Positions 1-8,675 of a stretch of 64,000 nt of DNA are shown piece by piece. Made by a program: the position numbers and the translations under genes. Origin of the DNA: an uncultured Caulobacter sp. (GTDB taxonomy: Bacteria > Pseudomonadota > Alphaproteobacteria > Caulobacterales > Caulobacteraceae); contig NZ_CALCDX010000216.1 of NCBI RefSeq assembly GCF_937900395.1, positions 1-64,000 on the forward strand, in the 5' to 3' direction. Under the pieces are notes generated by a model. It worked only from the letters and a program-made list of their open reading frames with translations. It had not been told where the DNA came from and did not search any database. Numbering within the stretch: position 1 is the stretch's first letter; each line of letters starts with the position of its first letter.

Positions 1-154
1 AGTCCATGCCAACCTCGTCGGCCTTCACGGCCGCCGCGCGGTTCTGGGCATAGAGGCCGTCCAAGGTCGGCGCGGTCTTGGAAATGATCCAGCCGCCGTT
101 GGCGACCGGCAGGAACACCCCGAACTGCTTGCGTTGCGAAGGACGGTGGAACAT
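1..154 (-). CDS. rutA: RutA-like pyrimidine monooxygenase, N-terminal part (runs off left edge)
   Basis: Reading leftwards from the ATG at 154, the first 51 codons give a start typical of FMN-dependent luciferase-fold monooxygenases of the RutA type: GVFLPVANGGWIISKTAP at residues 12-29 corresponds to the N-terminal strand and NGGW loop of RutA. RutA opens the uracil ring at N3-C4 using flavin and oxygen, the first step of the Rut pyrimidine catabolic pathway in the cytoplasm. The rest of the gene lies outside the window, so the family call rests on about 50 residues. Another flavin monooxygenase of the same superfamily cannot be excluded. The start is chosen because the homology begins shortly after this ATG. 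Confidence 0.7.
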   Translation of the reverse strand, partial: MFHRPSQRKQFGVFLPVANGGWIISKTAPTLDGLYAQNRAAAVKADEVGMD

Positions 155-306
155 GGCGCGCGTCTTTTTTGGGTCCTTCAGATTCAGGCCTCGTCCCCTA
201 GGGCGCACAGACAGATCGGCCCGCGCCGCCATCATGCCTCGGACCTCGGTCGGCAGCCAGTGCGATCCATTCACCTGGCCTCAGCGCGTCCATTCAAAGA
301 CGCAAA

Positions 307-337
307 CAAGGCCCGGCCCTTGCGGGGCCGAGCCTTG
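307..337 (-). terminator. Hairpin terminator downstream of ompW
   Basis: A stem of CAAGGC paired with GCCTTG, extended inward by CGGCCC/GGGGCCG with one mismatch, lies about 40 bases beyond the ompW stop. On the minus strand it is followed by a T-rich stretch (TTTGCGTCTTTG), as expected of an intrinsic terminator for ompW. Confidence 0.6.
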
Positions 338-379
338 CATCGCGCGTCGCCGGCGAACCGGCGATGCTGACTGTCCGTC

Positions 380-1027
380 TTAGAACTTGCGGCTGAAGCC
401 GATCGACGAGACCAGCGGATCCAGGTCGACCTTCGACTTCAGGGCGCCGCCGTTGATCTTGGCGTCGGTGCTGAAATAGACCTTCTTGATGTCGGCGTTC
501 AGCATCCAGTTGTTCTTCATCTTGACGTTGACGCCGGCCTGCAGAGCATAGCCGAAGCCGTCGTCGAGCTTCACGGTGAAGCCGTTCTTGTTCTTGCCGC
601 TGTAGAACAGCATGTAGTTGATGCCAGCGCCGACATAGGGGCTGACGCGAGCGGCGGGCAGCGGGTGATACTGCAGGGTCACGACCGGCGGCAGCACCCA
701 GGTCTTGTGGACCAGGACGTCCGTCGTACCGCCTTGAGCGCGGATGTCGTGCTCGGTGGTGCCCAGGATGGCTTCGACGGCGACCTTGTCGGTCAGGAAG
801 TAGGTGAAGCCCAGGGTCGGCTTGATGTCGTCCTTGACGTGGGCCTTCAGGCCCGTGGCCGCGCCGGCGGCGGTCAGGATGGCGGCATCCTTGTCCGGAG
901 CGACTTGGGTGATACGCGCATGGACGATGAAATCGCCCTTGGCGTTCGGCGAGAAGTCCTCAGCGTGCGCCACGCCGCCAGCCAGAGCCGTCGCCGCGAT
1001 GGCCGAAAGAATAAGCGTCTTCATCAT
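380..1027 (-). CDS. ompW: OmpW-family outer membrane beta-barrel protein
   Basis: The 215-residue product has a clear Sec signal peptide (about residues 1-22, cut after AHA) and then an eight-stranded barrel pattern of alternating aromatic and polar residues ending in FSRKF, with a terminal aromatic as in outer membrane proteins. Length and the motifs VSPYVGAGINYMLFY and LDDGFGYALQAGV fit OmpW, a small hydrophobic-substrate channel of the outer membrane. It lies downstream of hemN on the same strand but has its own spacer containing a FixK/FNR-like box at 1099-1112, which fits the known induction of ompW genes under low oxygen in other bacteria. Two ATGs occur in tandem at the start; the first follows GGGGA. 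Confidence 0.9.
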   Translation of the reverse strand: MMKTLILSAIAATALAGGVAHAEDFSPNAKGDFIVHARITQVAPDKDAAILTAAGAATGLKAHVKDDIKPTLGFTYFLTDKVAVEAILGTTEHDIRAQGGTTDVLVHKTWVLPPVVTLQYHPLPAARVSPYVGAGINYMLFYSGKNKNGFTVKLDDGFGYALQAGVNVKMKNNWMLNADIKKVYFSTDAKINGGALKSKVDLDPLVSSIGFSRKF

Positions 1028-1098
1028 CTATCCCCAGAAGTGGCGACTCTCTAATTTTCGTCGCGATGTTTGTTTGAAGGATTACGGAGCACTCGACC

Positions 1099-1112
1099 TT
1101 GACCTCGATCAG
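1099..1112 (-). promoter_or_regulatory. Candidate FixK/FNR box upstream of ompW
   Basis: TTGACCTCGATCAG matches the dyad TTGAT-N4-ATCAA with one symmetric deviation in each half. Its centre is about 78 bases upstream of the ompW ATG and it sits in the short gap between hemN and ompW. Confidence 0.55.
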
Positions 1113-1122
1113 TTTCTGAAAA

Positions 1123-2502
1123 CTAGATCGCCCGGGAGAAGCCCTCACGCGTATCGGAGCGGTGATCGAAGGCCTGGGCGGCCAGGCGAACGAAGGGACG
1201 CCCGGTCTCCGTCACGCTGACGATGTCTCGGTCGACATTGACCAGACCGTCGTCATGCAGATCCGCCAGCTTGGCGATGTCGGCACTGAACACCATCGGC
1301 GAGACGCCGTGCCGCGCGGCCACCGCGGCCAGATCCACTTGGAAGTCGCACATCAGCCGCTCGATCGCGTCGGCGCGCAGGCGGTCGTCGTCCGTCAGTT
1401 TAACCCCGCGCGCGACCGGCAGGCGTCCCTGAAGGATGGCGTCGCGCCACGCGACCTCGGCGGGCAGGTTCTGGACGTAACCGCCCGGCATGCGGCCGAT
1501 CGACGAGGCGCCCAGGCCGATCAGCGTCGGGTGCTGGTCGGTCGTATAGCCTTGGAAATTCCGACGCAGCGTGCCGGTGGCGACGCCGAGGGCTAGGTCG
1601 TCGTTCGGCAAGGCGAAGTGGTCGAGGCCGATCGCGACATAGCCCGCCTTCACGAGCCGCTCGGCGGCGGCCTGGCTCTGCTCGAAGCGACCGTTGGCGT
1701 CGGCCAGGTCTTCCTCGCGAATCAGCTTCTGGTGCGATCGCGCCCACGGCACGTGGGCATAGCCGAACAGGGCGATGCGTTCGGGGCGCAGGGTCAGCAC
1801 CTTGTCCAGTGTGGCGACCACGTCGGCGGTCGTCTGCTTGGGCAGGCCGTACATCAGGTCGAGATTGATCGAGGCGACGCCCGCCTGGCGCAGCCAATGC
1901 GCCGCGCGCGCGACGACGTCGAACGGCTCGATCCGGTTGACCGCTTCCTGCACGTGGGGCGCCAGATCCTGGACGCCCAGGCTGGCCCGCGTCAGGCCGT
2001 GGAAAGCCGCGGCCTTGACCCAGCTCTCCGTCAGGACGGCCGGATCGAGTTCGGCGGAGATCTCAACGCCCGGCGCGAACGGGAAGACGTGGCGCAGGGC
2101 GCCGAACAGGCGGACGAGGTCGTCGCGCGACAGCATGTTGGGCGTGCCGCCGCCCAGGTGCACCGCGCCGGCCTTGATCCGGCCAGGCAGTCGCGCCTCG
2201 ACCAGGGCCAACTCATCCACCAGGCGCTCGACATACTCGCTGATCAGCGCCTGCTTCTTCACCACCCGGGTGTTGCAGCCGCAGTACCAGCACAGTCGAT
2301 CGCAGAACGGGATATGGGCGTAGAGCGAAACCGGCTCGCGCGGATCGAGGCTCCCGAGCCAGTCGCCGTAAACTTCCGAGTCGACCTCTTTGGAGAACTG
2401 CAGCGCGGTCGGATAGCTGGTGTAGCGCGGCGCGCGGCTGTCGTAGCGCGCCAGAAGCGCGTGGTGGTCGTTGGCGGGAATCGTGGCGGCGGCTGCGGTC
2501 AT
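1123..2502 (-). CDS. hemN: Oxygen-independent coproporphyrinogen III oxidase (HemN)
   Basis: A 459-residue radical-SAM enzyme that decarboxylates coproporphyrinogen III to protoporphyrinogen IX without oxygen, giving heme under microaerobic or anaerobic conditions. The [4Fe-4S] motif HIPFCDRLCWYCGCN places cysteines at about residues 67, 71 and 74, with the extra HemN cysteine at 76; HLGGGTPN and the C-terminal HemN domain follow. The open frame extends upstream to 2595, but I place the start at 2502: an AGGAGA Shine-Dalgarno precedes this ATG, the homology begins there, and the longer frame would run through the candidate FixK box and the ccoS stop. It follows the cbb3 assembly genes and supplies heme for the same oxidase. 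Confidence 0.93.
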   Translation of the reverse strand: MTAAAATIPANDHHALLARYDSRAPRYTSYPTALQFSKEVDSEVYGDWLGSLDPREPVSLYAHIPFCDRLCWYCGCNTRVVKKQALISEYVERLVDELALVEARLPGRIKAGAVHLGGGTPNMLSRDDLVRLFGALRHVFPFAPGVEISAELDPAVLTESWVKAAAFHGLTRASLGVQDLAPHVQEAVNRIEPFDVVARAAHWLRQAGVASINLDLMYGLPKQTTADVVATLDKVLTLRPERIALFGYAHVPWARSHQKLIREEDLADANGRFEQSQAAAERLVKAGYVAIGLDHFALPNDDLALGVATGTLRRNFQGYTTDQHPTLIGLGASSIGRMPGGYVQNLPAEVAWRDAILQGRLPVARGVKLTDDDRLRADAIERLMCDFQVDLAAVAARHGVSPMVFSADIAKLADLHDDGLVNVDRDIVSVTETGRPFVRLAAQAFDHRSDTREGFSRAI

Positions 2503-2550
2503 GCGTGTCTCCTGACGCGCGCAACTTGATCCGCCCCAGCCGTCCTCGCC

Positions 2551-2564
2551 GTGATTTGGATCAA
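2551..2564 (-). promoter_or_regulatory. Candidate FixK/FNR box upstream of hemN
   Basis: GTGATTTGGATCAA matches TTGAT-N4-ATCAA at all but one position. It is centred about 56 bases before the hemN ATG, compatible with a class II activator position and a short leader. It overlaps the last codons and stop of ccoS (2561-2563), so hemN probably has its own promoter inside the end of the cco operon. Confidence 0.65.
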
Positions 2565-2722
2565 TCCTGGGGCGGCTTGTCCTCGAGGTGGTCATAGAGG
2601 ATCCGGGCGGCGTCGCCCTTGGGGTCCTCGTACTGCCCCGACCGCATGGTCCAGAAGAAGGCGAGGAGCCCCATCGCGCCGAGGCCGATCGAGAACGGGG
2701 CCAGGAACAGGACGATATTCAT
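2561..2722 (-). CDS. ccoS: CcoS, cbb3 oxidase maturation small membrane protein
   Basis: A 53-residue protein starting MNIVLFLAPFSIGLGAMGLL with one transmembrane helix, then FFWTMRSGQYEDPKGDAARIL, the characteristic G-Q-Y/F-[ED]-D-x-x-G stretch of CcoS. CcoS is needed for cofactor insertion into cbb3 cytochrome oxidase in rhodobacteria. Its ATG overlaps the ccoI stop by four bases (2719-2722), so the two are translationally coupled. The gene ends inside the candidate hemN FixK box. Confidence 0.92.
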   Translation of the reverse strand: MNIVLFLAPFSIGLGAMGLLAFFWTMRSGQYEDPKGDAARILYDHLEDKPPQD

Positions 2723-4893
2723 CGACGCCTCCAGGCGATGCGCGGGCGCGCGGCGTTCAGCAGCACGACCATCGACGAGCCCGACATCGCCAGGGCGGCG
2801 ATGAACGGATTGATAAGACCGAACATGGCGGCCGGCGTGGCCACGATGTTATACAGCGCCGAAAAGCCGAAGTTCTCAAGCGCGCGACGACGCGCCTCGC
2901 GGGCGGTGTCGATCGCCTCGACCACGGCGCCGAGTCCTTCGCCCGTGAAGACGAGATCGGCGGCGTTCTGGGCCGCATCGACGGCCGCGCCGGGCGCCAT
3001 CGAGGCATGGGCCTTGGACAGGGCGGCGGCGTCGTTGAGGCCGTCACCGACCATCAGCACCTTGCGACCGTCAGTCTTAAACTGGTCCACGATCGCGGCC
3101 TTGTCGAACGGGGTCAGGCCGGCGCGCCATTCGGCGACGCCCACCTCGCGGGCGATGTCGCCCACGGGACCGGCCAGGTCGCCGGACAGGATCTCGACCG
3201 ACAGGCCCATGCGGCGCAGGCGGGCGATGGTCTCGGCCGCGTCGGCGCGCGGCTGGTCCTCGAACACGAAACGGATCTTGATGTCGTTCTCGAAGCCGAA
3301 CCACAGCTCGGTTTCGCGAGCGTCGCCGCCGGTGACGCCCACAAAGGCGGCGCGGCCCAAGCGGGCGCGGCGGCCATCGATCAGGCCTTCAACGCCCTGC
3401 CCGGCCGTCTCCACGCAATCGACGGCGACCGGGCCCAGCCCCGCTTCAGCGGCCAGGGCCTTGGCCAGTGGATGGCGCGAGGCGCGGGCCAACGGCGCGG
3501 CCATGGCCACCAGATGCCCGGGCGCATCGATCAAGCGGGGGCGACCTTCGGTCAGGACGCCGGTCTTATCGAACACGACGTGATCGACTTCGGCGAGGCG
3601 TTCGAGCGCGGCGCCGGACTTGACCAGCACGCCTTTGCGGAACAGGCGGCTGCTGGCGGCGATCTGCACGGCGGGCACGGCAAGGCCCAGGGCGCACGGA
3701 CAGGTGACGATCAGCACCGCGGCGGCGCGCAGCAGCGCCTCCCGCGGGCCTAGACCCAGCGCCCAGCCGCCGACGAAGGTTAGGGCCGCGGCGGTGTGCA
3801 CCACCGGGACGTAGAGCGCGGCGGCCTTGTCGGCCAGGCGCACATAGGCCGAGCGGGTCTGGGCGCCGGCCTCCATCAGGCGAGCGATGGCGGCGACGGT
3901 GGAATCCTCGCTGCGCGCCGTGGCGGTCATGACCAGACGGCCCGACAGATTCAGAGCGCCCGCATGCAGACGCGCGCCCGCGCCGACCGGCGCCAGGGCG
4001 GTCTCGCCGGTGATCAAGGCGTTGTCGAGTTCCGACTGGCCGCTTTCGACCAGGCCATCCACCGGGACGCGGTCGCCCGGCGCGACGACGAGACGATCGC
4101 CGATTTTCACCTCGGCGACGGGGATCCCCTGCTCGACGCCGTCGATCAGGCGCATGGCGACCGGGGTCTGCAGGGCCAGCAGGTCCCGCGCGGCCGAGCG
4201 GGCGTTGGCGCGTAGACGATGATCCAGATAGCGGCCGATCAGCAGCAGGAACAGCAGCGTCACCGCCGCGTCGAAATAGGCGTGCTTTCCACGCAGGATC
4301 GTCTCGGAGAAGCTGACGATCAGGGTCAGGATCACGCCAATCGAGATCGGCACGTCCATGTTGGCCTTGCCCCGCTTCAGCGAAGCCCAGGCGGAGCGGA
4401 AGAACGGACGGCCGGCGAACAGCGCGCACGGCGTCGCGACGATCGCGGCCATCCAATACATCAGCGTCAGGGTGGAGCTGTTCAGCTCCTGCCCGAACAG
4501 GCCGGCCCAGGCGGGCACGGTGAACATCATGACGTTGCCCGCGCCGAAGCCCGCGACGCCAAGCGCGACAGCCAGTTCGCGCCCTTCCCGGTCCTGCGCC
4601 GCGGCGGCTTCGCCGGGATCGAACAGGCAGGCGCGATAGCCGAGAGCCTCGACGGTCTCGACCACGCGTTCCGGATCGGCCTGCTTGCCCTCGAGCTGAA
4701 CGGCCAGCTTGCCCGTGGTCAGGTTCAAGCGCACGGCGTCAACGCCGGGCAGTTCGCGAACCGCTTTCTCGATCTTGTTGATGCAGCCGGCGCAGCGCGC
4801 GCCGCTGACCAGCAGTTCGAGACGGCCCTTCCCTTCCTCGTCCCGTCGGACGAACGCCTCGAGGTCACGATGCAGGGTCAGGCTCTGGCTCAT
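2719..4893 (-). CDS. ccoI: CcoI copper-translocating P1B-type ATPase
   Basis: The 724-residue protein begins with a heavy-metal-associated domain carrying GARCAGC (cysteines 34 and 37), followed by paired transmembrane helices, the actuator motif ITGET, the ion-binding CPC motif (TCPCALGLAVP), the phosphorylation site DKTGVLTEG (a conservative change from DKTGTLTEG) and the hinge GDGLNDAAAL. CcoI/FixI ATPases export copper to the periplasm for the CuB centre of cbb3 oxidase and not mainly for detoxification. The gene overlaps ccoH upstream (4890-4893) and ccoS downstream by four bases each, in the conserved ccoGHIS order. Confidence 0.94.
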   Translation of the reverse strand: MSQSLTLHRDLEAFVRRDEEGKGRLELLVSGARCAGCINKIEKAVRELPGVDAVRLNLTTGKLAVQLEGKQADPERVVETVEALGYRACLFDPGEAAAAQDREGRELAVALGVAGFGAGNVMMFTVPAWAGLFGQELNSSTLTLMYWMAAIVATPCALFAGRPFFRSAWASLKRGKANMDVPISIGVILTLIVSFSETILRGKHAYFDAAVTLLFLLLIGRYLDHRLRANARSAARDLLALQTPVAMRLIDGVEQGIPVAEVKIGDRLVVAPGDRVPVDGLVESGQSELDNALITGETALAPVGAGARLHAGALNLSGRLVMTATARSEDSTVAAIARLMEAGAQTRSAYVRLADKAAALYVPVVHTAAALTFVGGWALGLGPREALLRAAAVLIVTCPCALGLAVPAVQIAASSRLFRKGVLVKSGAALERLAEVDHVVFDKTGVLTEGRPRLIDAPGHLVAMAAPLARASRHPLAKALAAEAGLGPVAVDCVETAGQGVEGLIDGRRARLGRAAFVGVTGGDARETELWFGFENDIKIRFVFEDQPRADAAETIARLRRMGLSVEILSGDLAGPVGDIAREVGVAEWRAGLTPFDKAAIVDQFKTDGRKVLMVGDGLNDAAALSKAHASMAPGAAVDAAQNAADLVFTGEGLGAVVEAIDTAREARRRALENFGFSALYNIVATPAAMFGLINPFIAALAMSGSSMVVLLNAARPRIAWRRR

Positions 4894-5396
4894 CGCGCGG
4901 GCTCCACCAGACGCGTTTCGATCTCGAACATGTCCTTGGCGTTGCGGGCCGTGGCGCGCAGGTCCCAGGCGCCGTCCAGCTGAGCGGTCGCCGCGTAGCG
5001 GCCGCCGCCCAGCGAGCGGAAGTTGAGGGTCTGGCGACCGGTTTCCGTCGCCGGACGCTCCAAAACGCCGGTCAGCGACAGACCATCCATCGGCTTGTTC
5101 GCGCGATCGACGACGGTGACGACGACGGTCTTGCCGGCCGGCGTCTCGACGCTGGCGGTCCAGCCCAGAGCCGCTTCCTTCTGGCGCTGGGCCAGGGTGC
5201 GGTTGAACGCCAGACCCGCTTCATAGGGATTGGAGGCCACCTCGCCCGAGAAGGTCCGATAGGCCTGCACCATGAAGACGATGTCGACCGCAATGACCGT
5301 CGCGAAGAACAGCACCACGCCGATCAGGACGTGCCAGCCGGTGATACGGCCCTTTTCCGACGGGACCTTGGCGATCGAGGACGTTGCGCTGGTCAT
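4890..5396 (-). CDS. ccoH: CcoH/FixH cbb3 oxidase assembly protein
   Basis: A 168-residue protein with a single N-terminal transmembrane segment (VLIGVVLFFATVIAVDIVFM, near residues 25-44) and a periplasmic beta-rich FixH domain containing the RTFSGEVASNPYEAGLAFN stretch typical of the family. It is required for cbb3 assembly and stays associated with the complex. Its start overlaps the ccoG stop and its stop overlaps the ccoI start, so expression is coupled to both neighbours. Confidence 0.92.
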   Translation of the reverse strand: MTSATSSIAKVPSEKGRITGWHVLIGVVLFFATVIAVDIVFMVQAYRTFSGEVASNPYEAGLAFNRTLAQRQKEAALGWTASVETPAGKTVVVTVVDRANKPMDGLSLTGVLERPATETGRQTLNFRSLGGGRYAATAQLDGAWDLRATARNAKDMFEIETRLVEPAR

Positions 5397-6886
5397 TGCG
5401 GGTTCGCGGCTCCAGAGAGGAAGACGGTCTTGGCCTCGGCCTGCACGTCACCCGATCGGATAACGAAGCGCGCTGGGACGCTGGCGTCCAGTTCGGCGTT
5501 CGGCGGGGCGGTGACGAAGACGCGCAGCGGCACGACCTGGTCGGCGGGAACGACAATGCTGACGTGCTGGCCTTCGCCGCCGGGATGGCTGAGCCGCGCG
5601 CCGGGGACGCCTTCGAACGAGACATCGAAGCGTTGCTCGACGAAGGTGCGATTGCCGATCTTCAGCGTATAGCCGTCTCGCACCGCGCCATCGTGCATGC
5701 GCACGAAGACAGGGTTGCGATCCCGGATCACGTGAAGGTCCGCGTCGGGCCGCGAGAACAGCGACCAGAGCGTCAGGCCGCCAACGATCGTCATCGCGAG
5801 GGCGTAGTAGATCGTGCGGCTACGAACGGGCTTGTATTGCGGCTTGCAGCCCGAGCCGCGATGCGAGACGGCGGCTTCGGAGTCGTAGGCGATCAGGCCG
5901 GTCGGGCGACCCATCTTGGTCATGATGTCGTCGCAGGCGTCGACGCAGAGACCGCAGTTGATGCACTCCAGCTGCGCGCCGTCACGGATGTCGATGCCCA
6001 TCGGACAGACGACCACGCACTGGCGGCAGTCGACGCAATCGCCGCGGCCTTCCCAGCTCTGGCCCTTCTTGTGCGGGCCGCGCGGCTCGCCGCGATAGCC
6101 CAGATAGGTCACCTGCAGCGAGTGGTGGTCCAGCATGGCGCCCTGGATGCGGGGCCACGGGCACATGTAGGTGCAGACCTGCTCGCGCATCCAGCCGGCG
6201 AAAATGTAGGTCGTGCAGGTCAGCAGGAAGCACGAGACATAGGCCGTGATCGGCGCGTCGCCGGTCCAGAAGGTCCGGATCAGGGTCGGAGCGTCGTGGA
6301 AGTAGAAGATCCAGGCGCCGCCGGTGCCGAAGGCGATGGCCAGCCAAGTCAGGTGCTTGCCGGTCTTGCGCCAGATCTTGTCGAACGACAGCGGCGCGGC
6401 GTCGAGGCGCATCCGGGCGTTGCGATCGCCCTCGAACAGGCGCTCCACGACGATGTAGAGGTCGGTCCAGACGGTCTGCGGGCAAGCGTAGCCGCACCAC
6501 AAACGACCAAAAAGCGCCGTCACCAGAAACAGCGCCAGGGCGGACATCACCAGCAGGCCCGTGAAGATATAGACTTCCTGGGGCCACAGCTGGATGTCGA
6601 AGAAATAGAACCGCCGGCCAGTGAAATCGACCAGCGCCGCCTGTTGCGGAAAGCCGTCCGGCCGGTGCCAGCGGATCCAGGGCGTGATGTAGTAGATCCC
6701 AAGCGTGATGATGAGCAGCGCCCACTTCACGTTCCGCCACTTGCCGTGGACCAGCTTGGGATAGATCGGCTCGCGGGGCTTGTAGAGCCCGCCCTTGGCG
6801 TCACCCTTGCCCTTGGCCCGGGCGGCGGCCGAGACCGCCGTCCGGGTTTCAGGTTCAGGAGGCCTGTTGTCGATAAGCGTGGGCAT
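5393..6886 (-). CDS. ccoG: CcoG/RdxA/FixG membrane ferredoxin-type copper reductase
   Basis: A 497-residue polytopic membrane protein. It has the CcoG signatures WCGYACPQTVW in the membrane part and a cytoplasmic double [4Fe-4S] ferredoxin domain, with CVDCRQCVVVCP followed by CINCGLCVDACD, and a C-terminal periplasmic Ig-like domain. CcoG proteins take part in cbb3 biogenesis, probably by reducing Cu(II) to Cu(I) ahead of CcoI. The start lies five bases after the ccoP stop, so it probably belongs to the ccoNOQP transcript; no separate FixK box is visible in front of it. Confidence 0.94.
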   Translation of the reverse strand: MPTLIDNRPPEPETRTAVSAAARAKGKGDAKGGLYKPREPIYPKLVHGKWRNVKWALLIITLGIYYITPWIRWHRPDGFPQQAALVDFTGRRFYFFDIQLWPQEVYIFTGLLVMSALALFLVTALFGRLWCGYACPQTVWTDLYIVVERLFEGDRNARMRLDAAPLSFDKIWRKTGKHLTWLAIAFGTGGAWIFYFHDAPTLIRTFWTGDAPITAYVSCFLLTCTTYIFAGWMREQVCTYMCPWPRIQGAMLDHHSLQVTYLGYRGEPRGPHKKGQSWEGRGDCVDCRQCVVVCPMGIDIRDGAQLECINCGLCVDACDDIMTKMGRPTGLIAYDSEAAVSHRGSGCKPQYKPVRSRTIYYALAMTIVGGLTLWSLFSRPDADLHVIRDRNPVFVRMHDGAVRDGYTLKIGNRTFVEQRFDVSFEGVPGARLSHPGGEGQHVSIVVPADQVVPLRVFVTAPPNAELDASVPARFVIRSGDVQAEAKTVFLSGAANPQ

Positions 6887-6891
6887 AGCCC

Positions 6892-7761
6892 TTACTGACC
6901 ACCGGCGTTGGAGTGAATGTAGACCGCGAGAGCCTTGATCGTCTCAGGGCTCAGGCGACCGCCCCAGGTGGGCATGACGCCGCCGTTGCCGGCGTAGATC
7001 TGGCCGCGGATCGAGGCCCGGTCAGAGCCGTACAGCCAGTCGGCGTCCGTCAGGTTCGGCGCGCCGAGCTCCTGGTTCCCCTTGCCGTCCACGCCATGGC
7101 AGGCCGAGCATTGGGTTTCGAAGATCGGAGCGGCGCGGGCCACGGAACCGGCGTCGGCGGGACGGTTCGACAGCTTGACCACGTATTCGGTCAGGTCGTC
7201 GATCTGCTCGGGCTTGAGCAGTTCGTCGCGGCCGTAGGCGGGCATCTGCGACATGCGAGCCCCTTCGGCGCCCGTGCGGATGCCGTGGGTGATGGTGTAC
7301 TGGATGTCCTCCAGCTTGCCGCCCCACAGCCACACGTCGTCGCGGAGGTTGGCGTAGCCCTTGCCGCCGGTGCCGCCGATGCCGTGGCAGGTGGCGCAGT
7401 TGTCACCGAAGACCGACTGACCGACCTGCTGGGCGTAGGCCTGCAGCTTGGGATCCTTTTCGATCTGCTCCAGGCTGGCGGTGCGAAGCATCGCCGCGCC
7501 CTGGCCGCGCTGGAGTTCAAGCGCGGACAACTCCTTGCCGACATTCGCCCGGTCCGACTGACCCAGCATGCCCTTGGTGTAGCTATGCAGGCCCGGCCAG
7601 GCCGGCATGGCCACCCAGTAGGCGATCGAGAAGGCGATCGTCGCGTACCACACCCACAGCCACCAGCGGGGCAGCGGGTTGTCCAGTTCCTTGATGCCGT
7701 CCCACTCGTGGCCGGTCGTCTCGACGCCGGTGGCGTGGTCGGTCTCGCGTTCGTGAGCCAT
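6892..7761 (-). CDS. ccoP: CcoP, diheme cytochrome c subunit of cbb3 oxidase
   Basis: The 289-residue protein has an N-terminal membrane anchor after the characteristic DGIKELDNPLPRWW motif, then two cytochrome c domains with heme-binding CATCH (about residues 122-126) and CSACH (about 218-222). CcoP passes electrons from soluble cytochromes to CcoO and the catalytic subunit. Its ATG overlaps the ccoQ stop by one base (TGATG), indicating translational coupling. Confidence 0.96.
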   Translation of the reverse strand: MAHERETDHATGVETTGHEWDGIKELDNPLPRWWLWVWYATIAFSIAYWVAMPAWPGLHSYTKGMLGQSDRANVGKELSALELQRGQGAAMLRTASLEQIEKDPKLQAYAQQVGQSVFGDNCATCHGIGGTGGKGYANLRDDVWLWGGKLEDIQYTITHGIRTGAEGARMSQMPAYGRDELLKPEQIDDLTEYVVKLSNRPADAGSVARAAPIFETQCSACHGVDGKGNQELGAPNLTDADWLYGSDRASIRGQIYAGNGGVMPTWGGRLSPETIKALAVYIHSNAGGQ

Positions 7762-7928
7762 CAGGAGAGCTCCTCGTCATCCAGCGGCATATGCGCGGCG
7801 TGTTGGAATTCGGCCTTGCGGGAAGGCCACAGGGCGTAGGCGACGCCGGCGAGGAAGATCAGGCCGAAGTAGACCAGCCCACCCTGCTGCGCGAAGCGCG
7901 CGACGGTTTCGTAGGTCAGACCGCTCAT
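7761..7928 (-). CDS. ccoQ: CcoQ, small cbb3 oxidase subunit
   Basis: A 55-residue protein starting MSGLTYETVARFAQQGGLVY, with one transmembrane helix (GLVYFGLIFLAGVAYALWPS) followed by a charged tail. Position between ccoO and ccoP, length and the WPSRKAEF end of the helix identify CcoQ, which stabilises the CcoP-CcoNO interaction. Its start overlaps the ccoO stop by four bases. Confidence 0.93.
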   Translation of the reverse strand: MSGLTYETVARFAQQGGLVYFGLIFLAGVAYALWPSRKAEFQHAAHMPLDDEELS

Positions 7929-8668
7929 CGTTGGTTCTCCGGCGCCTGGGCCTTGTAGGACTTGAAGTCCACCAGCGTGCCCAGCATCTGCAGGTAGGCG
8001 ACCAGCGCATCCATTTCGGAGATCTTGTTGGGATCGCCGTCGAAGTCGCGGTTGACGACCTTGGCGTCGTAGCGGGTGCGAAGGGCCGCAGCGTCGGTCG
8101 AGAACGGATCGGCCTGGGCCTCGAGATCCTTCTTGGCGTTGGCGATCTGATCGGCCGTATAAGGCACGCCGACGGTCCGCTGGGTCTTCAGGCGATCGAC
8201 GATGTCGCTGTAGTCTAGGTCCTTTTCAGCCAGGAACTTGTACGGCGGCATCACCGACTCCGGCACGACCGAGCGCGGGTCGATCAGGTGGTCGCGGTGC
8301 CAGGTGTCCGAGTACTTGCCGCCCACGCGCGCCAGGTCGGGACCGGTCCGCTTGGACCCCCACTGGAACGGGTGGTCGTACATGCTCTCGGCCGCCAGGC
8401 TGTAGTGACCGTAGCGCTCGACCTCGTCGCGCAGCGGGCGAACCATCTGCGAGTGGCAGAGGTAGCAGCCCTCACGGACGTAGATGTCGCGGCCGGCCAG
8501 CTCGAGCGGGGTGTAGGGACGCATGCCCTGCACCTTCTCGATCGTGCTCTGCAGCCAGAACAGCGGGGCGATCTCGACCAGGCCGCCGATAGAGACGACC
8601 AGGAGGATGCCGACGACGAGCAGCAGCGAATGCCGCTCAAGCTTGGAGTGTTGCTTCCAGAGAGACAT
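7925..8668 (-). CDS. ccoO: CcoO, monoheme cytochrome c subunit of cbb3 oxidase
   Basis: The 247-residue protein has an N-terminal transmembrane anchor (residues 13-36) and the CcoO heme motif GCYLCHSQMVRP, with cysteines at about 68 and 71 and histidine 72. The motif Y-x-x-x-x-L-A-G-R-D-I-Y precedes it, as in the family. It lies seven bases after ccoN in the canonical ccoNOQP order. Confidence 0.96.
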   Translation of the reverse strand: MSLWKQHSKLERHSLLLVVGILLVVSIGGLVEIAPLFWLQSTIEKVQGMRPYTPLELAGRDIYVREGCYLCHSQMVRPLRDEVERYGHYSLAAESMYDHPFQWGSKRTGPDLARVGGKYSDTWHRDHLIDPRSVVPESVMPPYKFLAEKDLDYSDIVDRLKTQRTVGVPYTADQIANAKKDLEAQADPFSTDAAALRTRYDAKVVNRDFDGDPNKISEMDALVAYLQMLGTLVDFKSYKAQAPENQR

Positions 8669-8675
8669 CGGAACC

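Noticed and set aside
5384..6898. A 504-codon open frame on the plus strand
   Set aside because: It is antisense to ccoG, whose iron-sulfur motifs are clear. Long antisense frames are expected in GC-rich codon-biased genes.
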